Of a DNA stretch of 13,357 bases, positions 6,413 through 13,357 are shown in pieces; position 1 is the first letter of the stretch; every line of letters starts with the position of its first letter. The stretch comes from an uncultured Clostridia bacterium (GTDB lineage Bacteria; Bacillota; Clostridia; Lachnospirales; Bianqueaceae): assembly GCA_937892735.1 (NCBI GenBank), contig CALBGL010000115.1, forward strand, positions 1 through 13,357. Reading direction: 5' to 3'. The notes below the pieces were generated by a model. The model made no database searches and was not told the DNA's origin. It was given only the letters and a program-made list of their open reading frames with translations. A program made the position numbers and the translations under genes.

Positions 6413-8071
6413 ATGATTCGTACATTTTCTACACATAAGATTCGTCCGCAGATCGATCTGAATCATCTCTGGCAGTTTACTGCTGGCGACGCAGATCCTT
6501 TCCAGGTATCAGTCCCCAGTTGTTGGGAAACCTATCCCGGTTTTGGCAACTATCGAGGTACCGCTGTATACAGCCATGAACTTCAGGTCGGCGGTAACCT
6601 TCGCCTCGTTTTCGAAGGCGTCAGCCACACTGCGGATGTTTTCATCGATGGTCAAAAGATCGCTCATCATTATAACGCCTTCACTTCTTTCGATGCGGTT
6701 TATCCCGCTGCAGAAGAAAAGACGCATCTCGTGGAAGTTCGCGTATCCAACGCTTTCTCTGAGCAATCCGCCCTGCATGTTCCTAACGATTATTATTCTT
6801 ACGGTGGTATCTCCCGTCCTGTCAGTCTGGAAATCGTCCCCGATGTCTTCATCGAGTGGATCCATATGACCCCTATTTTCAAAGAAGTGCATTGGGACCT
6901 TGCTGTGGAAGTGTCCCTGCGAAATATCAGCAAAATGAACCACATTGCTAACGCCGAAGTGACTTTGGAGGTCGGTTCTCATGCCTTTGGCTCCGTAGAA
7001 GTCCCCGCCGAGAGCAGAAAGACCCTCTCTGCCGTGATCCATTGCGATAATGCCGTCCCCTATTTCCCAGAAAATCCTACATTATATTATGCAACAGTCA
7101 CTCTGGCGCTAGATGATGGTCCGATCTGTGATGATCTGATTGATCGCGTAGGTTTTCGTGAGATCAAAATCTCAGGTAAGGAAATCCTTTTCAATGGACA
7201 GCCCATTCAGATCCGTGGTTTCTGCCGTCACGAAGATCATCCTCTATTTGGCTGCGCACTTCCCATGAGCGCAATGGATCAGGATCTGAATCTTTTCCGT
7301 GACCTGAACGCCAATGCCGTGCGAACATCCCACTATCCAAATGATTCGTTATTCCTGGATCTTTGTGATGAGAAGGGCTTCATGGTTTGGGAAGAAAATC
7401 ACGCCAGAGGACTCAGCGAAGAAAAGATGCGCAATCCGAATTTTGAGCAGCAGTGTGAGGACTGCATTGCCGAGATGATCCGCGATCATTTCAATCATCC
7501 TTCCATCATCATTTGGGGAATCCTGAATGAATGCGCCAGCGAAACGGAATATGGCCGCTCTTGCTACGAGCGCCAATTCGCACAGATCAAATCCTTGGAT
7601 CCTTCTCGTCCGACTTCCTTTGCAAGCTGTAAACATTTCAAGGATATTTGCCTAGATCTGCCTGATATCGTATCCTTCAACATTTATCCGCTATGGTATC
7701 ATGATCGTCCTGTCAAAGAATATCTGGATGAGCTCTATAGTTGGATTCAGGAAACAGCCGGCAAAGGAAAGCCTTTCCTCATCACGGAAATTGGCGCTGG
7801 CGGTATCTATGGCTATCGCGACGCCAATCTCGACAAGTGGACAGAAGAGTATCAGGCTTACGCACTCTCTCAGCAGATCGAAGGCGTCCTTTCTAAAGAA
7901 GGCTGCAGCGGCATCTTCATCTGGCAATTCTGCGATGTCCGCGTATCGCGTGAATGGTTTTCCACACGACCTCGCTCGAAAAACAATAAAGGTGTCGTAG
8001 ATGAATATCGTCGTCCCAAATTAGCCTATCAAACAGTCAAAGAGCAGTACGGGAAATTCAAGAAAGACTAA
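6413..8071 (+). CDS. Glycoside hydrolase family 2, probable beta-glucuronidase
   Basis: A 552-residue GH2 enzyme with the standard three-part layout: N-terminal sugar-binding jelly roll (about 1-140), immunoglobulin-like domain (about 145-250) and catalytic TIM barrel (about 255-545). The acid/base is E373 in ILNE (370-373) and the nucleophile is E459 in ITEIG. N524-N-K526, before a GVVDEYRRPK segment, matches the N-x-K motif that reads the glucuronate carboxylate in E. coli GusA and gut beta-glucuronidases; beta-galactosidases lack it. The protein is shorter than the ~600 residues of GusA and I see no long active-site loop. No signal peptide is present, so it should act in the cytoplasm on imported or diffusible glucuronides. 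It has its own promoter and terminator and diverges from the OYE operon. Beta-galactosidase or galacturonidase activity is the alternative. Confidence 0.85.
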   Translation: MIRTFSTHKIRPQIDLNHLWQFTAGDADPFQVSVPSCWETYPGFGNYRGTAVYSHELQVGGNLRLVFEGVSHTADVFIDGQKIAHHYNAFTSFDAVYPAAEEKTHLVEVRVSNAFSEQSALHVPNDYYSYGGISRPVSLEIVPDVFIEWIHMTPIFKEVHWDLAVEVSLRNISKMNHIANAEVTLEVGSHAFGSVEVPAESRKTLSAVIHCDNAVPYFPENPTLYYATVTLALDDGPICDDLIDRVGFREIKISGKEILFNGQPIQIRGFCRHEDHPLFGCALPMSAMDQDLNLFRDLNANAVRTSHYPNDSLFLDLCDEKGFMVWEENHARGLSEEKMRNPNFEQQCEDCIAEMIRDHFNHPSIIIWGILNECASETEYGRSCYERQFAQIKSLDPSRPTSFASCKHFKDICLDLPDIVSFNIYPLWYHDRPVKEYLDELYSWIQETAGKGKPFLITEIGAGGIYGYRDANLDKWTEEYQAYALSQQIEGVLSKEGCSGIFIWQFCDVRVSREWFSTRPRSKNNKGVVDEYRRPKLAYQTVKEQYGKFKKD

Positions 8072-8077
8072 CATCAA

Positions 8078-8118
8078 GCGGAGAGAAACCCATGGATAGG
8101 ATTTCTCTCCGCGTTTTT
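8078..8118 (+). terminator. Terminator of the GH2 gene
   Basis: Perfect 11-bp stem GCGGAGAGAAA / TTTCTCTCCGC (8078-8088 and 8102-8112) with a 13-base loop, then GTTTTT. It begins seven bases after the GH2 stop codon. Confidence 0.93.
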
Positions 8119-8189
8119 CATTCATCCCGCCGAATATGGTTCTGTTATATATATACGCAGAATCAAGATTTCTTCTACGAAAATGTGAC

Positions 8190-8222
8190 TTTGCGTATAA
8201 TATCTTCTGCAGATAACGCAAA
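8190..8222. other. Bulged hairpin in the gene gap
   Basis: TTTGCGT (8190-8196) pairs with ACGCAAA (8216-8222) and TATCT (8201-8205) with AGATA (8211-8215), leaving a 4-base bulge on one side and a 5-base loop. No T-run follows, so it does not look like a terminator. Its GCGTATAAT start resembles the 72-bp repeats to the right. Confidence 0.5.
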
Positions 8223-8226
8223 AGCT

Positions 8227-8257
8227 GAAACGAACTGCTTTTTTTGCAGTTCGTTTC
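8227..8257. other. Perfect 12-bp hairpin in the gene gap
   Basis: GAAACGAACTGC (8227-8238) and GCAGTTCGTTTC (8246-8257) are exact complements around a loop of seven T (plus strand). Neither side has a clean T-run after the stem, though CTATTTCATTCCTTTT follows on the plus strand. It could be a second weak terminator or the 3' end of a small RNA. It stands four bases from the hairpin at 8190-8222. Confidence 0.6.
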
Positions 8258-8301
8258 CTATTTCATTCCTTTTGAAACTGAATTGTACATAAATTGAATT
8301 G

Positions 8302-8734
8302 AAGATTCAGGCGAGTAGAATCGCAACCTAGCGTACAATCTCATTTCTTTAGAATCTCTTTGTACGCTATCTCGAACCTCAAACACGCAAATTCGCAGTT
8401 CAGCGTACAATCTCATTTCTTTAGAATCTCTTTGTACGCTATCTCGAATTTCAAACACACAAATTCGCAGTTCAGCGTATAATCTCATTTCTTTAGCAAT
8501 CTCATTATACGCTATCTCGAACCTCGAGCATGCGAAATCGTAGCACAGCGTATAATCTCATTTCTTTAGTAATCTCTTTATACGCTATCTCGAACCTCGA
8601 GCATGCGAAATCGCAGCACAGCGTACAATCTCATTTCTTTAGTAATCTCTTTATACGCTATCTCGAACCTCAAACACGCAAATTCGTAGTACAGCGTATA
8701 ATTTCATTTCCTTAGCAATCTTTTCATACACAAG
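8302..8734 (-). repeat. Six tandem 72-73-bp units with a conserved long hairpin
   Basis: The hairpin of each unit starts at 8330, 8402, 8474, 8547, 8620 and 8693 (spacing 72, 72, 73, 73, 73). Its arms are AGCGTAYAA and TTRTACGCT around a conserved loop of about 21 bases, and a ~33-bp linker separates hairpins. Copies 1-2 have GTACAA/TTGTAC and copies 3-4 have GTATAA/TTATAC, a compensatory change. Copy 5 pairs only through G-U on the minus strand. The linker has a small stem CTCGA/TCGAG (minus strand) that becomes TTTGA/TCGAG in other copies, again kept by G-U on that strand only. Copy 6 has a decayed second arm and the linker before copy 1 is diverged. No gene is credible here. The gap lies between the GH2 terminator and the FAD oxidoreductase gene. 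I do not recognise the family. Confidence 0.88.
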
Positions 8735-8798
8735 CTGGGATGTTTCGTTTTTTGTATAGTTGCCGTCATTTGTGTCACACTATTGAAAAAGAAAAATG

Positions 8799-8804
8799 AA
8801 GGAG
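8799..8804 (+). promoter_or_regulatory. Ribosome binding site that fixes the FAD oxidoreductase start
   Basis: AAGGAG lies six bases before the ATG at 8811. It overlaps an in-frame upstream ATG at 8796, which therefore is unlikely to be the start. I see no convincing -35/-10 pair upstream; TTGCCG and TATTGA are present at a poor 15-bp spacing. Confidence 0.7.
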
Positions 8805-8810
8805 AAACCT

Positions 8811-10109
8811 ATGAAATCTTTATGGGAACAAACCTCACAACAGGCGGCATTCGGGAAACTGGAGAAGGATATCAAAACGGATGTACTCATTATCGGGGGT
8901 GGAATGGCAGGCGTTTTATGCGCTTATATGCTGCATCACGCTGGCGTGAATTATGTTTTGACAGAAGCCGAAACCATCGGCAGTGGAGTCACAAAGAATA
9001 CGACTGCAAAGATCACGGTCCAGCACGGACTGATTTATGATCAGCTGATCCGCCGGTTTGGACTGAATCGTGCCTGGCAATACTGGAAAGCCAATGAGGT
9101 GGCACTGAATCGGTATCGAAAACTATGTCGAAATATTTCATGTGATTTTGAGGAAAAGGATTCCTATGTTTATTCTCGCACCGATCGGGCAAAAATCGAA
9201 CGAGAGATCCGGGCCCTAGAAAAGATAGGAGGACATGGAGAATTTACGGAACATCTTCCACTTCCTTTTCCTGTGGCTGGCGCTGTACGCTTGCCTCATC
9301 AGGCGCAGTTTCATCCGCTGAAGTTTCTTGCGACTATCGCGAAGGATCTGCATATTTATGAGCATACGCCGGTACGAGAACTATTAGGAACAACGGCAGT
9401 GACGGATCATGGCCGAATCCAAGCCGGAAAAATCATTGTCACGACACATTTCCCGTTTCTCAATCGACACGGGAGTTATTTTATCAAACTGTATCAGCAC
9501 CGCTCCTATGTCATAGCCCTCAAAAATGCGCCGACGGTAAAGGGAATGTATGTGGATGAAGCACAGAAGGGATTGTCATTCCGCAATTATAAAGACCTGC
9601 TATTCATCGGCGGCGGCGGGCATCGCACCGGTAAACAGGGCGGAAATTGGCGAGAACTCCGAGAATTTTCGCAGCGGTATTATCCTCATGCATCAGAAGC
9701 GCATCACTGGGCCACGCAGGACTGTATGACCCTGGATGGAGTTCCCTATATTGGTCCTTACTCCGCGAATACACCCCATCTCTATGTGGCCGCCGGCTTC
9801 AACAAGTGGGGGATGACTTCCGCTATGGCAGCCGCCCTGCTCCTCTCCGACCTCGTCGTGGAACACAAAAACCCTTATGCGGAAATCTTTTCTCCGTCCC
9901 GGACAATACTCCATCCGCAACTTGCCATCAACGGATTTGAGGCGGTGACCCATTTACTGATCCCCGCCTCTCCTCGCTGCCCCCACATGGGCTGTGCACT
10001 CCAATGGAATCCCCATGAACACACGTGGGACTGTCCTTGTCACGGTTCTCGCTTTACAGCGGAAGGCCGCCTGATCGATAACCCCGCCACAGAAGATCTG
10101 AAGCTTTAA
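8811..10109 (+). CDS. FAD-dependent oxidoreductase with C-terminal Rieske centre (YhfW-like)
   Basis: A 432-residue protein: a DAO-type FAD oxidoreductase followed by a Rieske iron-sulfur motif. The dinucleotide-binding GGGMAG is at 29-34. DCMTLDGVPYIGPYS (304-318) and the following Gly-rich segment close the flavin domain. Rieske ligands are C390/H392 in CPHMGC and C408/H411 in CPCHGSRF, with C395 and C410 placed for the usual disulfide. Bacillus YhfW is about 509 residues; this one is shorter because the part of the Rieske fold before the first ligand pair is nearly absent: only about 15 residues lie between the flavin domain and the CPHMGC motif. There is no signal peptide. Substrate and electron partner are unknown. 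It stands alone after the 72-bp array, and its stop codon overlaps that of the oncoming ABC gene. The ATG at 8811 is chosen on its AAGGAG. Confidence 0.88.
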   Translation: MKSLWEQTSQQAAFGKLEKDIKTDVLIIGGGMAGVLCAYMLHHAGVNYVLTEAETIGSGVTKNTTAKITVQHGLIYDQLIRRFGLNRAWQYWKANEVALNRYRKLCRNISCDFEEKDSYVYSRTDRAKIEREIRALEKIGGHGEFTEHLPLPFPVAGAVRLPHQAQFHPLKFLATIAKDLHIYEHTPVRELLGTTAVTDHGRIQAGKIIVTTHFPFLNRHGSYFIKLYQHRSYVIALKNAPTVKGMYVDEAQKGLSFRNYKDLLFIGGGGHRTGKQGGNWRELREFSQRYYPHASEAHHWATQDCMTLDGVPYIGPYSANTPHLYVAAGFNKWGMTSAMAAALLLSDLVVEHKNPYAEIFSPSRTILHPQLAINGFEAVTHLLIPASPRCPHMGCALQWNPHEHTWDCPCHGSRFTAEGRLIDNPATEDLKL

Positions 10110-11956
10110 TCCAATTCTGCCTTTCCGGTATACAACTCATAATAACGGCCCTTTTGCGCCAAAAGCTCCTCATGAGTGCCTCGTTCAATGATGACGCCGT
10201 GTTCCAAGACCATGATCGCGTTCGCGTTTCGCACAGTAGAAAGCCGATGAGCGATGATGAAAGTCGTCCGCGTCGCCATAAGAGCATCCATGCCTCGTTC
10301 AATCTGTTTCTCCGTCCTGGTATCTACGGAACTGGTCGCCTCATCCAATACCAGAATCGGCGCCTTAGATATGGCAGCCCTGGCGATATTTAAAAGCTGA
10401 CGTTGTCCCTGACTCAAATTAGCGCCGTCCCCCTCGATCATCGTCTGATAGCCATCGGATAAACGCACAATAAAGTGATGGGCGCTGACCGACTTCGCCG
10501 CTTCGATAATCTCCTCATCCGTGGCATCCAGCCTCCCATACCGAATATTTTCCATTATGGTACCCGTAAACAGATGGGTATCCTGCAGAACCATCGCGAT
10601 ATGACTGCGGATAAACTTACGTTTATAGGCATATAAATCATGACCATCCACCAAAATAGAGCCTTCCTGAATATCGTAGAACCGGCTCAGCAAATTCGTG
10701 ATCGTCGTCTTGCCCGCACCGGTAGAGCCTACAAAGGCGATCTTCTGTCCTGGTTTTGCGTACAGACTGATATCCTTCAGGATCTGTACCTCAGGGTCAT
10801 AGCCAAAGTAAACATGCTGCATCTGCACATGTCCTTTCAACTCTGAAATTTCCAACGCATCCGGTGCATCCGATGCTTCCGGTTCCTCATCCATAACCGC
10901 AAAGACACGTTCCGCGCCCGCTAACGCGGAGAAAATAGTATTGACCTGCATGGAGATCTCATTGATAGGCCGGCTGAACTGCCTCGAATAATTGACAAAG
11001 ACCGAAAAACCACCCACATCAAAGCCCTGTGTGAGACAAAGAATACCGCCGATGCAGGCAGTAATCGCGTAGGTGATCTGGCTCATGTTGCCTAGAACCG
11101 GCCCCATCAGTCCACCGAAGAACTGCGCCTTAATCTGCTTATCCCGAAGATCTTTGTTGAGCAGGCCAAACTCTTCCTCACAAACATCTTCATGACAGAA
11201 GACCTTCACCACTTTCTGTCCCGTGATTGACTCCTCCACATATCCGTTGACCGCACCCAGAGCCGCCTGCTGCGCTCTATAAAAACGACGGCTGCGAGAA
11301 GCAATCAGCCCGCCGACACGAGCTACCAACGGTACGAAAACGATCGTAATCAGTGTGAGCCAGAGATTCATACTCATCATGAGAATGAGCGTACCGACCA
11401 GCGTGATAGAGCCTGAGAAAAGTTGAATGACAGAGTGATTCATCATTTCTCCAATAGTATCCACATCATTCATAAAACGGCTCATGAGTTCGCCATTACT
11501 GTGTGTATCATAATATCGCACCGGCAGATTCTGCAGCTTGCGAAACAGGTCATCCCGGATGTTCTTCAGGACGCTCTGTGACACCCAAATCATCAGGCGC
11601 TGCTGCACGTAACTGGCGATGACGCCTGCCAGGTAGATGGCAGCCATATAACCCAGAGATACTGCCAGACTCCACAGATCCGCATTATCCACCAGCCCAT
11701 TGATTATCGGACGCAGCATGTAGGAACCAGCCAGGGTGGCTCCTGTAGAAATCAGAACACAGAGAAATGCGATCAGTACATGAAATTTATATGGATTCAG
11801 ATATCTCAAGAGCCGCAGGATGGATCCCTGCGTATCCTTGGGCTTTCCACCTGCTCCGCGGTTTTTTCCGCCGCCAGGACCTCCGCCCCTGCCGCCCTGT
11901 GGCACTTTCCCCAGAGATTGATATTTCTTCAAGAGTTCTTCTGCTGATCGTGCCAT
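10106..11956 (-). CDS. ABC exporter half-transporter, consensus ATP-site subunit
   Basis: A 616-residue type IV ABC exporter half (multidrug/lipid family): about six membrane helices in residues 57-345 and an ATPase domain in 370-605. Walker A GSTGAGKTT 410-418, Q-loop Q458, signature LSQGQ 514-518, catalytic E539 (LDEATSSVD), switch H570. A Gly-rich, positively charged N-terminal stretch (21-40) precedes the first helix, as in the longer partner of heterodimers such as LmrD/EfrD/TM288. The signature has Q for the second Gly, which is usual for the degenerate site completed by the other subunit. The start (ATG at 11956) overlaps the upstream gene's TGA as TGATG, with AGGAGGTGAG just upstream, so translation is probably coupled. 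The likely role is export of drugs, lipids or peptides across the membrane; the substrate is unknown. Its stop codon overlaps that of the convergent FAD oxidoreductase gene. Confidence 0.92.
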   Translation of the reverse strand: MARSAEELLKKYQSLGKVPQGGRGGGPGGGKNRGAGGKPKDTQGSILRLLRYLNPYKFHVLIAFLCVLISTGATLAGSYMLRPIINGLVDNADLWSLAVSLGYMAAIYLAGVIASYVQQRLMIWVSQSVLKNIRDDLFRKLQNLPVRYYDTHSNGELMSRFMNDVDTIGEMMNHSVIQLFSGSITLVGTLILMMSMNLWLTLITIVFVPLVARVGGLIASRSRRFYRAQQAALGAVNGYVEESITGQKVVKVFCHEDVCEEEFGLLNKDLRDKQIKAQFFGGLMGPVLGNMSQITYAITACIGGILCLTQGFDVGGFSVFVNYSRQFSRPINEISMQVNTIFSALAGAERVFAVMDEEPEASDAPDALEISELKGHVQMQHVYFGYDPEVQILKDISLYAKPGQKIAFVGSTGAGKTTITNLLSRFYDIQEGSILVDGHDLYAYKRKFIRSHIAMVLQDTHLFTGTIMENIRYGRLDATDEEIIEAAKSVSAHHFIVRLSDGYQTMIEGDGANLSQGQRQLLNIARAAISKAPILVLDEATSSVDTRTEKQIERGMDALMATRTTFIIAHRLSTVRNANAIMVLEHGVIIERGTHEELLAQKGRYYELYTGKAELD

Positions 11957-13357
11957 CAGGCGCTCACCTCCTTCTGTTTATCCTGCTGGGAATAATAAAT
12001 CTCCTGATAGGCCTTATTGCTTTCCAATAACTCCGTATGCGTGCCCTGTCCGACAATACGTCCTTCATCGATCACAAGAATCCGATCCGCCTCAATGACA
12101 GAACTGATCCGCTGCGCAATGATGATTTTTGTCGTATCCTTGAGCGATGTGCGAAACGCTTCGCGGATCCGCGCCTCCGTCGCTGTATCCACCGCACTGG
12201 TGGAATCATCCAGAATCAGAATCTTCGGCTTTTTCAACAGAGCCCGCGCAATACAAAGGCGTTGCTTTTGTCCGCCAGATACATTGACGCCGCCCTGACC
12301 TAATTCCGTCTCATATTCATCTGTAAACCCGGACACAAAATCATGGGCCTGTGCAGCCTGTGCGGCCTGCTGAATCTGTTCTTCACTGGCTTCCTCATCG
12401 CCCCAACGGAGATTTTCCTCAATTGAGCCGGAAAACAGCACATTTTTCTGCAATACCATACCTACGCCCTGCCTGAGATTTTCCAGCGAGTAGTCCCGTA
12501 CATCCACGCCATCTACCAGAATCTGTCCTTCATCCACATCATATAAGCGGGGAATCAACTGCACCAGCGTACTCTTTCCGCTTCCGGTAGAACCGATAAT
12601 ACCCAGAATCTCTCCTGGATATGCAGTAAAATCAATATCTTCCAGCACCCACTCCGCATGTTCCTTATAATAGCGGAAATTCACATGATGAAACTCCACC
12701 TTGCCTTCCGCCACCTTTTTATCCTTCTGTGCCGCATCCTCATCCGTCAGATCCAGTTTTTCATTCATGACTTCCTTGATACGCTTGGAAGAAGCCATCG
12801 CACGAGAACTCTGCAAGACAATCATCGCCACCATCATGAGCGAAGACAGAATCTGTACCACGTATGTGGTAAAAGAAATCAGATCGCCGATCAGCATATC
12901 GCCGACCAAAACCTGTTGCCCGCCAAACCAGACCACGGCCAGTGTTGTGATATTCATGGCCAACGTCATAATCGGCATCGTCATGACCATCATCTTCAGC
13001 GCCTGCAATGATTTTTCCCGCAGATCTTCGGTCTTATCACAGAAGCGTTTTTCCTCAAAATCCTCTCGCACGAACGATTTGATGACACGTACATTGGTCA
13101 GATTTTCCTGAATGCCCGTATTGAGCGCATCAATCTTTTTCTGCATCAGCATAAACCGCGGAAATGCCGTCTTCATGATGATACCAATGATCACAATCAG
13201 AATGGGGGCGATCACGCCGATAATGACTGCCAGACTAGCATTGATTCGCGTCGCCATGATAATCGCGCCAATCATCATGCCCGGTGCTCTAAGCATCATC
13301 ACAAGACTCATTCGCGTGATATTCTGCAGCTGCGTCACATCATTCGTCAGCCGAGTG
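11956..13357 (-). CDS. ABC exporter half-transporter, degenerate ATP-site subunit (partial)
   Basis: The gene runs off the right edge; the window holds about 466 C-terminal codons and roughly the first 115 of an expected ~580 are missing. The visible part starts in TRLTNDVTQ, a conserved cytoplasmic coupling region, followed by several membrane helices. Counting from the GTG codon at 13338, the ATPase domain has Walker A GSTGSGKST (249-257), Q297 and signature VSGGQ (353-357). Walker B ends LDDSTSAVD, with D378 in place of the catalytic Glu, and the switch His is replaced by Gln (Q409 in AQRIS). These two changes mark the non-catalytic subunit of heterodimeric exporters (BmrC, LmrC, TM287). 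It overlaps the next gene by one base, and the two should form one transporter in the cytoplasmic membrane. Confidence 0.93.
   Translation of the reverse strand, partial: TRLTNDVTQLQNITRMSLVMMLRAPGMMIGAIIMATRINASLAVIIGVIAPILIVIIGIIMKTAFPRFMLMQKKIDALNTGIQENLTNVRVIKSFVREDFEEKRFCDKTEDLREKSLQALKMMVMTMPIMTLAMNITTLAVVWFGGQQVLVGDMLIGDLISFTTYVVQILSSLMMVAMIVLQSSRAMASSKRIKEVMNEKLDLTDEDAAQKDKKVAEGKVEFHHVNFRYYKEHAEWVLEDIDFTAYPGEILGIIGSTGSGKSTLVQLIPRLYDVDEGQILVDGVDVRDYSLENLRQGVGMVLQKNVLFSGSIEENLRWGDEEASEEQIQQAAQAAQAHDFVSGFTDEYETELGQGGVNVSGGQKQRLCIARALLKKPKILILDDSTSAVDTATEARIREAFRTSLKDTTKIIIAQRISSVIEADRILVIDEGRIVGQGTHTELLESNKAYQEIYYSQQDKQKEVSA

Noticed and set aside
8258..8488. Minus-strand open frame with a repeated 24-residue peptide
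   Set aside because: The peptide repeat arises because the first DNA units are exactly 72 bp, a multiple of three. Units of 73 bp break the frame, there is no convincing start, and the base changes follow RNA pairing, not codon positions.
8330..8734. CRISPR-like array (about 40-bp repeat, 33-bp spacer)
   Set aside because: The would-be spacers are nearly identical to each other, the repeats drift with compensatory changes, and no cas gene is present.

Overview
The window looks like part of the chromosome of a gut-type anaerobic Bacillota (Clostridia or Erysipelotrichia-like). The signs are strong AGGAGG-type ribosome binding sites, many intrinsic terminators, a heterodimeric ABC exporter of the BmrCD/LmrCD/TM287-288 type, a YhfW-like FAD/Rieske oxidoreductase and a beta-glucuronidase-like GH2 enzyme. 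GC content is moderate by eye. No rRNA, tRNA, CRISPR array, transposase or phage gene was seen. The taxonomic guess is inference.

Layout, left to right. At 1-45 a consensus promoter faces out of the left edge. At 365-1922 is a leftward beta-lactamase-fold serine hydrolase with its own terminator. Its upstream region (1955-2156) holds two tandem copies of a ~102-bp unit made of an extended -10 box followed by a two-hairpin leader. At 2188-3843 is a leftward ABC-F protein with its terminator. At 3904-5981 is a leftward two-gene operon: an old-yellow-enzyme (OYE) type flavoprotein followed 5 bp later by a short-chain dehydrogenase, ending at a terminator. Its upstream region (6004-6291) holds three more copies of the same ~102-bp unit in the same orientation. 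Diverging from it, 6413-8071 is a GH2 glycosidase carrying the N-x-K motif of beta-glucuronidases, with a clear promoter and terminator. The 740-bp gap 8072-8810 has no credible gene. It holds two unexplained hairpins and six tandem 72-73-bp units, each with a long covarying hairpin. At 8811-10109 is a rightward FAD oxidoreductase with a C-terminal Rieske centre. Its stop codon overlaps that of a leftward pair of ABC exporter half-transporters (10106-13357), the first gene of which runs off the right edge.

Working together: the glucuronidase could release aglycones from glucuronides, and the OYE plus dehydrogenase could reduce an enone and then a carbonyl. This is inference from gene order and family. 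The two ABC half-transporters fit a heterodimer with one degenerate and one consensus ATP site.

The most unusual content is non-coding. The ~102-bp promoter/leader unit is repeated in front of two separate transcription units with compensatory base changes. The 72-bp hairpin array has changes that keep pairing, including G-U pairs possible only on the minus strand. I do not recognise either as a named RNA family.
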